Assembly (NCBI GenBank): GCA_030549335.1
Contig: CM060196.1
Coordinates: 24,386,501-24,450,500, forward strand
Reading direction: 5' to 3'
DNA: 64,000 bases
DNA from: Pontederia crassipes
Lineage: Eukaryota; Streptophyta; Magnoliopsida; Commelinales; Pontederiaceae
Shown: positions 54,212 to 64,000 of the stretch, one piece after another
Layout: every line of letters starts with the position of its first letter
Numbering within the stretch: the stretch's first letter is position 1
The notes under the pieces: generated by a model
What the model was told of the DNA's origin: nothing
The model's input: the letters and a program-made list of their open reading frames with translations, nothing else
Database searches by the model: none
Program-made: the position numbers and the translations under genes

Positions 54212-55724
54212 GCGAGTCATCTCCGCGAATATGCCCTCGGCTCGGCTCGGCTCGCTTCTGGAAATTAACTTTCCATTTACCAATGTACAATAAATTTTAA
54301 TATTTTATTTTTTTAGAATGTAAATTATAAAATATATTTCTTACTTTTTCCACAACAGGAAATCATAAATATTTTTTTCTTTTTTGTAAAAAAAAATCTC
54401 ACAAAATATTACATACTGAATTTAATGCGATATAATAAATATGCTTTATTGCAATTTATAACAATGTACTACATATATTTCTGTCCCGTTTGCATATCGA
54501 TTTATTTCCTAGTTCTTATAATAATAATATCTATATTTGGGGAAAAATATTGAATAATATTTTAATTCACCGGATGTTAACTCTTAAAAGAGGCGGAATA
54601 AATATTTTTCCCCAAATATATATATTATTATTATAAGGACTAGGAACAAAACTATAGACAATATATATATATATATTAAAAAAGGAAAGGAAAGAGAAGA
54701 ACAAAAATTAAGAGAGTGATTAAATGCAGGAAAGCTGGAAATTGGAGGGGTTTTGTGCGTATGGAAGGAGCAGGTAAATAGGGCCATGTTTTGTGGACAG
54801 GTGCATTAACATGAACAGTGTCTTGGAAATCAAATCAGATCCCAGAGATTTTGAATCAGTCAAAATTTGTCTTTTATTAATTTTTCTTCTCATTAAATGA
54901 ATTTTCGAATTGGTAACAATCCATGCGGCAATATTTTGGAATTTTCGTATTTATCTTTTAATTTTCTAATCATGATATTTGTCCTATTATTAATTAGGTG
55001 AAGCTTGGATTTAAATAAAGACCCAAGCAAAATATATTCTTCTGTAAGATTCGGATTCCACGTTCATGTATTGACACGTCATCATAACGATAAGAATGCG
55101 AGCGCGATTTTGGAAAAAAAGAAAAGATTTATCACATTAAATTTGCTGTGTTTATTTTTTTTTTACTTTTTTATTTTGAAAAAAATGAACTTGAGGTATA
55201 TGTGTGTGGCCATAACACACATTAATGTACCATGAAATCTCCACATTTTAACTCACACTTGTAAAATAAAATTTCGTTTTTCATTATTTTTTAATTATTT
55301 TATCATTTTAAGGTACAGTAAGAAATAAAGAAATAAATAAATAAAAGCGAGCTACGTACAAGTCACTCAACTTATGAGCCAACTCATGCATCATATTTAA
55401 GTGGGACAAAAGACTAACGGAAAATAATTCATTGTACTTTAATTTGATTAGGCACAAGTAAACCTACATCTATATCCATCACCCATCAATATAATAACTG
55501 ATATTTATTTAAATGACATGTGGCTAAGTTTATTTAAATATCATCTTATACCCAATTTTCCCCAATATGAAGAGTAAGATGTTCGTTCTAATTAATATAT
55601 TTATTGTCCATTAATTTCATTGGAAGCATGGATATCGGAGTCCCTATTTTTTATTCTTTATTCTTTATTTCATATTAAACTTAAATCAATTTCTAATAAT
55701 AATTTAAAAAATAATTTCGATAAT
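54212..55724. other. AT-rich spacer with one hairpin
   Basis: No gene is recognised apart from distal MCU promoter sequence. It contains the inverted repeat described at 54506-54646. Confidence 0.5.
54506..54646. repeat. Inverted repeat, 46-bp arms
   Basis: The arms at 54506-54551 and 54601-54646 are reverse complements with only about three mismatches (TTCCTAGTTCTTATAATAAT on the left). The loop is 49 bp. No target duplication was resolved. It may be a small foldback element or a hairpin-forming transcript. Confidence 0.8.
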
Positions 55725-56120
55725 TTAAGTTAAGAACTATGGGTGAGGGTGGTGTAACGAGGGTTAGTAAGATTTAGTGTGGTGAATATTTATATAAATC
55801 ATATTTGAATATAAATTAATGAAATAGATTGGATTAATTTAAGTCATTTTTTTGTTTGGATACAAAATATAGTCAAATATATGTGTTAGTGAAAGTTAAA
55901 TTTAATAAATATTTTTATTGTTCTTAAGAATTTTTTACTTGGTTGAAAAGAAATAAAAGTAAAATGAGAATAATTATTTCTAATCCTTTTAAAATCATCA
56001 ATTTGAAGAGTTTAGTTTAGCTTAAAAATATCAATTTATGATCCGTTAAATTAATAAAAATTATATCCTAAAATTTTAAACTCACTCAGATCTAATTAAA
56101 GCTAACCTATTCCTTTTACA
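55725..56120 (+). mobile_element. MITE family A, copy 4
   Basis: It shares a long series of blocks with the copy at 14881: GGATACAAAATATA, AAATATTTTTATTGTTCTTAA, GAAAAGAAATAAAAGTAAAATGAG, AAATCATCAATTTGAAG and TTAATAAAAATTATATCC. AT-rich and non-coding. Confidence 0.6.
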
Positions 56121-56153
56121 CTAGTGACCTTTTCTTTTCTTTATTGTTATATT

Positions 56154-56535
56154 GAGTTATTTTTATAAATCACCTCTAAATTATTATGATTTTCACATCT
56201 AATTTTAAATTATGAAAATTTCTAAATTATCACCATTTTTTCAATTTAATCTTTCCGTCGACTTTTGTCAACTTTTTCACTATCTTCATTTTTTTAACTT
56301 GTGAAAAGTCAAAAATACTCATCAGAGTTACAAAGGTTGAAATAAAAACATAAAGCCGAAGGGAGGAGTATTTTTTTATTTTTCATGAATGAAAAAAATT
56401 GAAGGTAACAAAAAAATTGAGAAAGAATCAAAATGAAAAAAATCGTGATAGTTTAGAAATAAAAAAAATAAGTTCATAATTTAAAGTTAGATGTAAAAAA
56501 TTGTGATAATTTAAGAATGACCTACAGAAATAATC
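56154..56535. mobile_element. Second, degenerate copy of the 3955-4728 foldback element
   Basis: The left end GAGTTATTTTTATAAATCACC then CACATCTAATTTTAAA, and the reverse-complemented right end GATTATTTCTGTAGGTC then ACATCTAACTTTAAA, match the arms of the 3955 element, as does TTTCCGTCGACTTTTGTC inside. The GC-rich centre is absent. The 9-bp flanks (TGTTATATT and TAATTATGT) do not match, so this copy is old or rearranged. Confidence 0.65.
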
Positions 56536-58899
56536 TAATTATGTTTAGGTTTATTCATAAGCCCTTGATGATTAGATAAATCGTAGTCTCAAATAATGAT
56601 TGATTGATTGATGAAACGATTAAAAGTTTCCGCCGAGTCTAGAGATTGACACGTCACACACAACGCACGTACTAACATACTCATCACCATCATGATGTGG
56701 ATTAAAGAACGTACGCCTCCGATCGAGTTGTTGCATTTTGTACACGTTTCTATTTTCTATGGCCGTTCCTCTCTCAATTCTCATCCATCCATCCATAAGA
56801 AGTTTCCAAGTTTTATATTAATGATGATTAGTAGTGTTGTTATTATTATTATTATTATGCATATAAAAGAAAAGAAAAGAAAGCTCGTGACCAAACGACC
56901 AAGCCAATTAAGCAAAAAGCACACGCGCACACACACACACGTTATTGACGACCATCGACGTGGTGCACATATCTCAAGCATCCGTGTCCAACAATTATTA
57001 ATGCCCGTGATGCACATGATCATTTACCCAAGACACGTATGCATATGTACATACATATAATACGGGTTTTAATGTTGATATTTCCTATTTTATTTTATTT
57101 TTTTATTTTTACATCATTAAATTTTCATTCAAACAGTTCATGATTAAATTTTTTTAAATAATTTATCACAATTAAATAAAAATCTGATAATAAAAAAGAT
57201 AGAAAATAAAATGAGATAAGAAACATCTTCATTTTATTCATATAATACATATAGACATATAATATCTAAAGAAAGAACGAACGGATCGAAGTGGGATGGA
57301 GTTCTTACGAACCTAGAAATTTTTTTTATATTGAAAGTGCACATGATTTGAAGTGGTCTTATTAAATATTTAGATTCGATAATGAATTAATTTTTCAACT
57401 TGTGATCAGAGTAGTCGATACCATCTTACGAAATAAATAGTGGATATTATTTTCATGAAAAAAGATATAAAATAGAGAGAAATAAAATTGGAGTGAGGAA
57501 CGTCTCAAATCTCAATCATCGTCCGCGCCGTCGGATCGAAAATGGAGGGCGTGCCAAATAGTGTCGGCGTCGGTGGGGAAGCTGCTGACTATATCAATAT
57601 GTTGACCACGTCTATGTCCAAATGGCCCACACAACGAGTTGATTGAAACATCAACAATCATATACATGTTAATGACTTCTACGACATATATATATATATA
57701 AACTGAGTTAATGATTAATTAGGATCAATATCTCGGGATTTATAATTTAAAATCGATGTTGAGAAAGGGGTTAGATTTTAATTAACATGCTAAAATCGAT
57801 CGATTTCGAAGGAAGATACGAAGAAAAATCAAAGTGGGCTTTGAGCTTTCATAAAGTTAGATTTCCACTATTAAATTTAAATTTGCACGTTGAAATATAA
57901 TTAAATGTTTAATTGATGTTTTCATCTTGATCACCTGCACAGAATCGATCCACACGTCCCATTCCGCGGTTGTCCAAATTGATGCTACTGAGTTCACTTA
58001 GAGGTGATGTTTAGTTTCATTTTTTTTATTATATATCATATATCAATTTACACATGAGCCACATGTCACCTTATAACACTATAATTATAAAAGTCATACC
58101 GGATTAATTATTTTATTAAATAAAAATACTTTAAATAAAATATAAAATTTTTAAAATGATTAAGATGAATTAGTACTTAAAGTATCAAAGGAAAAAATTG
58201 TTGTTCTATAATTAATATTGGATAAATTTAGTAATCAAGCATCGCAACAAAGCTGAGAAGGAGAGTAAAGTTTGAAGGTATTTATTGATTGGTTATTAAT
58301 ATAAGTTCTCCTATACCTATCTCTTAGAACAAAAGAAAAAATTTTTTACTTATTTAAGAGAGATATAAGATTGAAGTGCAGAAAAAACTAAAGAAATACT
58401 CAAGCGCATAAGGCTGTATATAAAAGGAGAATATAACTCCCCAAAATTCAAAAATATTGCATTTGGGAAGATATACATAAGCATACTATTATATCTTACA
58501 TACTACAAAAAATGGTGTGACAAAAATAAAAAAAAATATAACACTAAAAAATGCAATAGAACGTATCTTGTCTCATTCCGATCTCCCAAAAAAATATGGA
58601 GGAAGACAAATGACTTCAAACTATATACAAAATGGGAATCCAACTATTTATTTAGAGTCAAGATATGAAATGACAAGAAGCTCAAATTAGATCATATCTG
58701 ATCATGGGTATGTAAATCACACATGTTGGTCCAAAGTCAGCTCAAGGAAATTGTAGGTTGATAGGATACATTGAAGAGTACCAAGTTATAGATTCTTTCA
58801 TCCTAATAGAGACCCGATCGAAAGTCGAGGTGCAATTCTTCTAAAGAATAAAAAAAAGCAGAGAAGGCAATGAACCTTTGATTATACATGGGAAAAATG
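56536..58899. other. AT-rich spacer without a gene
   Basis: No coding similarity. There is an (ATT)n run at 56840-56857 and (CA)n at 56925-56940. A possible 5' part of the copia relic cannot be delimited. Confidence 0.5.
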
Positions 58900-60520
58900 A
58901 AGATGAATTCAATGAGATGATGATCCAATAGTAAACTATATAACATCAAATGTCATGGGATAAAAGTGGACAAATTCATTGCCTACACACAATATAACTA
59001 AGAACAAGAGGCATATAATGAAACTCACATAGATTATATGTTGTACAGGTGCAAAGATTCATATTACTCTATTGATGTCTACACAAAGGATAATACATAT
59101 CATTTTTAAAAAAATAAAAAGAGTGATGACTCCTAATGAGTTAGAATAATCGTAGACAACCACCATGAGTAATGAAATGAATATAAAAATTAGAACGGAG
59201 CTTTGTGATATGTTAGAAGATAGACAATCTATACGGAAGTATCAAATTGATGATACCCTTTACAGACACGAAATAAGTTAATTGTCAAGAATTATACTTA
59301 GCAAGTTGGAACAGATTATCAGAAATCTTTTCTTTTTATGACTAATGTTATGTCAATTAGGACGATTTTAGCAACAATGACATATATGAATTTGAAATTA
59401 TTATAAATGGGTGTCAAGATAACTTTTCTATATTAATAATTATTGAAGATGTATCTTTGTGTCAACATACTAATTTTGGTGTTAAGGTTAGGAGAACAAC
59501 GTATATAGGTTGAAAATAATTTTATAATGCTTAAAATAGTCATCACCAAAATGGTACCATAAGTTTCACATGATGATGCAACAATTTGATTTTTTAACAA
59601 ACAAATTATATAGTAGCTATATGTGTATATAAGAAATAGGGAACGTAATTTCATTAACATTGTTGTCATTCTACACGTTGAAAATGGTGTCACAATGCTC
59701 GATAAAATTTTTAAAAAAGTGTTTAAGAAATTTAAAATGAAAAACATGAAAAAATGCGTCATATATTTTAAGAAATATGTATTGATAAAATGAAATTTGG
59801 AATGTAAAGTTACATTCCAATTGGGATAAGGCTTAATAAAAGCCAATGTCCAAACACAAGGCAAGAACCTTAGAGAAGTCAGCAATAGATAACTTAATGT
59901 GTTGCTATGTAAGAGGCATGATTTGGCTTACCCAATAATGGGTAGATATCAAAATAATCCTAAAAAAACATATTGAAAAGTCATTAAAAGTGTTCTTATA
60001 AGGCAAGGTGTAATTGAGATTAATATACCAAGCATATTCACTAGAACGTTCATGATATTCACATATGAATTTCTGATGCCATATTGATGATCGAATATTT
60101 ATATTGCATGTGTATTTATTTTTTGGGACAATATAAAAGATAGAGGTGTGGCTACACATACACACAAATCTGAGTATACATTAATATGCGGTCACCCACA
60201 AACTTTGGCTCAAATTAAGGTTCATTTTGATACTGGAACTACTCTCGATGTATATAACATAGAAATCATACTTGGAAAGGGTAAACAGTTAGCTAGATCA
60301 ACAAGCGCGGTAGCGAAACTGATTGCAAAAGATGGTAAATCGATCACATTAAGATTACCATCCGGTGGTGTTCGCTACTATAATGACCAAGTTGCACTAA
60401 GCTTCGATCATAGGCCATGGAACATACGGTTGCAAAGGTAGACATATTGAACTAGAATGCCACTATGTACATGACATTGTGAAAAGTAAAAAAAGTGATG
60501 GTGATATTTTTTTTAGATTA
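58900..60520 (+). pseudogene. Heavily decayed copia pol relic
   Basis: Fragments in several frames follow copia pol order on the plus strand. There is an integrase-like IAYTQYN near 58985, and RT pieces ILATMTYMNLKL and MGVK near 59360-59420. Then come SSPKWYHKFH near 59545, KFKMKNMKK near 59730, LNKSQCPNTRQEP near 59833 and YPIMGRYQNNPKK near 59928. The RNase H end reads YYNDQVAL and, in a shifted frame, [13 protein letters not shown] from 60373. Stops and frameshifts are frequent. LTRs were not recognised. It belongs to a lineage different from the 22.5-27.2 kb element. Confidence 0.75.
60225..60372 (+). pseudogene. Plastid rpl2-like fragment inside the copia relic
   Basis: The frame at 60225-60372 reads [14 protein letters not shown] and then [21 protein letters not shown], which I recognise as the middle of plastid ribosomal protein L2 (family: [28 protein letters not shown]). 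Nucleotide-level likeness to the plastid gene also appears high (GTAGCGAAACTGATTGCAAA). The rest of rpl2 is absent. It is placed between two parts of the copia RNase H region. It is most likely a nuclear plastid-DNA insert that has diverged. Confidence 0.7.
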
Positions 60521-61064
60521 TTTAGCGACTGTAATGGTCACTCACGATTAAAGAAATTGTGGCAAAACACTTGGAGGAATCACAACCCATGATCTATGAA
60601 ATCACGAGATTGTGGAAGGCAGTAATGACCAATTAGGAATCATTTAATATCGAAATCACACAACATCGACCAAATTCTTCGGAGTATGGTTAATTAAAGA
60701 ACATTAATGATGATAGAAGGAGGACTCAAGCTGTTTGAAGCAATTGGAATAATCACATGGAGAGTCTCTTAGTTCTCTCCCTTTTCTTCATGTTATACTC
60801 CTTATCTACCTTTTTTCTCTAAATAAATGATGATTATCAATTTTTTTTATATGCGCGAAGAGACATTCTCGTTTTCAATGTTAATCCTATCTCAAAAGAA
60901 GAAAATGTGAGTTTAAATTAGGATCTACATTAAGTCTATTTTCATTGTGCATATCAACAGTTTGACACTTCACTTGTTATATCATATATAGAAGTAATTT
61001 TTTACCTACTTGCACATGCATGTATATTAAAGACAAATATATGAGAGTTCTACGACCGGCATGA
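60521..61064. other. Spacer without a gene
   Basis: Nothing recognised. Confidence 0.5.
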
Positions 61065-61312
61065 TATCACGGGATCCGGGGACAAAATGTTGGGGGCGCC
61101 AAGAACCCCTAGCCCTTGACTTCTTCAAAATATTTCAATGTAATAACACTATGATAAGTTGTTGATTACGTTTTAATAGCAAAATACATTATATAAGGGA
61201 ATCTGATCTATTTAATTTTAAAATTTAAAATTAATATCAATACATATATATATATATATATAATCAAAAATTTTAAAATGCTAGAAAGGGATATATATGG
61301 ATCCCCGTCTAT
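61065..61312. mobile_element. Possible diverged relative of MITE family B
   Basis: The left part is CACGGGATCCGGGGACAAAATG then GGGGGCGCCAAGAACCCC; the right part reverse complemented starts GACGGGGATCC. The style (G-rich and C-rich ends with an AT-rich core of ~240 bp) recalls the family at 20941 and 37931, but identity is low. Confidence 0.35.
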
Positions 61313-64000
61313 GATTCATATTCACCTGAAACTAATGCACAAGCAAATGTACTCTCTCTTGATGCATATGATAAAGGTCCCAATTATGTAAAAGACCAAT
61401 TAAGGTATTATTTTTTTGTGGACATTCCTTGTAACACTATTGAAAAAAATGCGTCATTTATTCATGGAAAATTATATGTTCCCCCCCAAGAGAATGGGGT
61501 TAGTCAACTGATTGTTTACCTTATTGCCATCTATATAATAATTCGTATATTGAACTAATTAAGAAACTAGAATCTTAAATTGAGAGCTAATGAGTTCAAA
61601 TTCCAGAACTCATCGTCATCTCTTGTATACTATTCTAACAACAATAATTCGATCGTCGGCTAACAAAAATACATTATATATTATATAATAGGAATTTTCA
61701 CACGATACGTTACGATACCATGGGGGTGGAAAAGTACGTGAGATGATGCGTCACGAGGTGGTGGACGGAGGAAGGAACTAACTACGAACGTGAACTGATT
61801 CAAGAATATAAATATTATTAGGAGTGACTGGGGGAGGTCGAACATGATGCAGCCATGCATGCATGCATGCACAGGAATCCATGCGTGAACCCTGCCACTC
61901 CTGCCGCTACTTCTACTGCTACCTGCCTCCTCCCTCTTTCTCCTCAACCGTCCACCAACACCACCACCATCAGTATCTCCTCCAGGTGGAGGCCCTTGGA
62001 ACTTGCAGGTAGTATCAGGCACCAGCAGCAACAGCATTTGCATGCTTTGCCAATATCGACAATTAATGACATGGCTGGCCCTCCCCCAGTTGCTCCCTCC
62101 CTCTGTTGCTCTCTCTCTCTCTCTCCCCCCGAATTCTTTTATTGACTCCATGAAAAAGTAAGTAAAAGAAGAGAAGATCGATGTTATGAAGTTGCGGTGT
62201 TGATTGTTGATTTAGCATACTTCCAAATTATCAAAAGACTTTATATATTTGTGGCAAACAACACAGAATCCAGCGAGATATATATACACAAACATTAATG
62301 ATGTTAAGAAAGTATTATTCCAATTGCAAACATATATGTGTGAGAAATGAGGGTTCAGAAAATATCTGAAAAAATAATATGTATTTGCTCATTTTCTTAT
62401 GTAAATTATTAAACTGGCAAAGCTTGATCGTTAATATTAGAGAAAATAAAAATTGATAATTGGCTAAGAAAATTCCTTTTTTTCCCATATCTGAATTTTT
62501 CATTCTTGAAAATTAATTGCAATGTTATTTATTTTCACTTTTCAGAGCTGGATGTCTTACATGTTTCTAATCATAAAGAATTTTCAAATGGAAAAGAAAA
62601 AAGAAACTTTTATCATTTATGTATTGTTGCTGTTCTCTCATCTGTCTGTCTCCACTAACTAACCTATTTGACCCCTAATTCACATCATCGTTTTGGTGAT
62701 GTATCTAATTTGGATGTGATGAATCAGTCTAATATCTCCTCTTTCTTAATGTCCTGACAAGTCCAATCAAATCAATGAACACCGAGTAAATATGTGCGCT
62801 TGTAATGCGATCCACGCGAAAATTAAATTTTCCTTGTTATTTTCTTTTTTTTTTTCCTCTCTTGGAATCCACGTGAGAGATTAGGCATAAAAAGTTAATG
62901 ATGCCATGTACCCGGACGCCTCTTTTCACTCTTAATTAATAGACCAAATTTAATTGTGGTCACAAGTAGTCAGCAGCTACCTACCTAATTCCTAATTAAT
63001 TGGGAATGCTATTACTGATTTTTTTTATTAATAAGGACAGTTCAACTTTCTTTTGTTGAGAGAGAGAGAGAGAATCCAAGTCTAGGATGCAAATCTCTTG
63101 GCCTTATTTTCCTCACAAAAAGTGAAGTTACAAAGTCAAGATAAATTAGTTTGCAAATTACCTTTTTTCAAATTTGAATAATGATCATGAGGTCATTATT
63201 TTGAGCATCTATCCTCAAAGCATAAAACAACTTTTGTAGATTTGCCATTATTTCTCTCAAATCTTTTCCTTATTTTAATCTCAATTTTGTGAGGCTATAT
63301 CTAGATTTCGACAACTTACAATTTATCATTCGAGGTCGTCATAATATATAAATTCCATATACTTAGCCTATGCATATAACGATTGTAAGATCTCTCATCA
63401 CAAAAATCACATGATCACAGATCCTTAACTTTTTTTATCTTAATTCTAAATAAGCTCCCAATCTTAATTAACAGCACCATTCAAATGCATACTTATTTTT
63501 CGGTGGAAACATATACATTTCTTTTTATTGCTGTCGGCAAATATGCTTAGATAGACATATTCTTCTATGCAAAGTACCACGCATGACACATCACTTAATA
63601 GTTTATATGTATGGTGCTTGGATTTTCCTGTGGTTGTGGCAAATGATGGACATGAAATATTTAATCTGTGCTTAATTATTTCTTTAATTATGCATACATA
63701 TATGATTAACATATCAACATATCATTAACTCGACATGGTGCATAAAAAAATATGAAATCATATCACCGAAAAAAACTTTGAATTGAAAGAAGAAGAGAAA
63801 CACGATTGATTGAAATATAGATAGACAGATGTTTGGAGATGATCGGCATCCAAGATGGCGAGCTTATCAGCAATGGACAAGTGACAATTAGAATGAACAA
63901 CAAACAGATGCTGGCCACTCCTTTTTTTTTTTTGATAAATTGATTCTCTTAATTAACACAATGGAATATGCTTTGCCCCTGGCAGAACAAAAACAATCAT
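61313..64000. other. Spacer to the window end without a supported gene
   Basis: A block at 61850-62150 is less AT-rich and open on both strands (96 codons +, 156 codons -) but has no recognisable domain. It includes ATGCATGCATGC at 61854-61870 and a CT run at 62108-62124. A GA run is at 63058-63073. Nothing else stands out. Confidence 0.5.

Noticed and set aside
59433..59885. 150-codon minus-strand hydrophobic frame
   Set aside because: The plus strand reads as copia reverse transcriptase relics, so the minus-strand frame is a shadow.
61681..62151. 156-codon minus-strand and 96-codon plus-strand frames
   Set aside because: No domain, signal or family likeness and no support for splicing; kept only as a note in the spacer.

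Overview
The window is plant nuclear DNA. Six intron-bearing or plant-type genes sit in AT-rich, repeat-laden spacers, and several of them have very GC-rich first exons, a gradient typical of grass-like (commelinid) monocots. I therefore favour a monocot, possibly Zingiberales or a relative; the exact taxon is not determined. No prokaryotic, operon or CRISPR structure is present.

Layout. 1-5.6 kb: a decayed hAT transposon ending beside a broken glyoxal-oxidase-like pseudogene, then a foldback Mutator-type element with a clear 9-bp target duplication. 6.2-7.2 kb (-): an intronless GATL-family glycosyltransferase. 7.4-16.8 kb: no convincing gene; a 110-bp CT microsatellite, a 2.3-kb GC-rich non-coding element and several MITE-like elements. 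16.8-18.0 kb (-): a two-exon TPR-like protein with a long AAT microsatellite just upstream. 18.2-30.4 kb: AT-rich repeats, a 129-bp tandem repeat in an unidentified sequence split by a Ty1-copia retrotransposon (LTRs, PBS and 5-bp duplication visible), and another TIR element. 31.3-34.9 kb (+): BiP, the ER HSP70, with a textbook unfolded-protein-response promoter. 35.6-42.7 kb (+): TFB4, a TFIIH subunit, in 11 exons with TE-filled introns. 44.8-48.1 kb (+): a BXL6-like GH3 beta-xylosidase. 51.9-54.0 kb (-): a mitochondrial calcium uniporter (MCU). 54.2-64.0 kb: repeats, including a copia relic carrying a piece that looks like plastid rpl2.

Functional links. GATL and BXL6 both act on cell-wall polysaccharides. 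BiP and MCU join ER protein folding with calcium handling; both carry a UPR-type promoter motif, which is the most interesting regulatory coincidence here. TFB4 and the TPR protein are housekeeping-like. I found no multi-gene novel system. The most unusual items are the nested-palindrome MULE foldback, the AGATCT-rich GC element, the rpl2-like piece inside a copia relic, and the UPRE in the MCU promoter.
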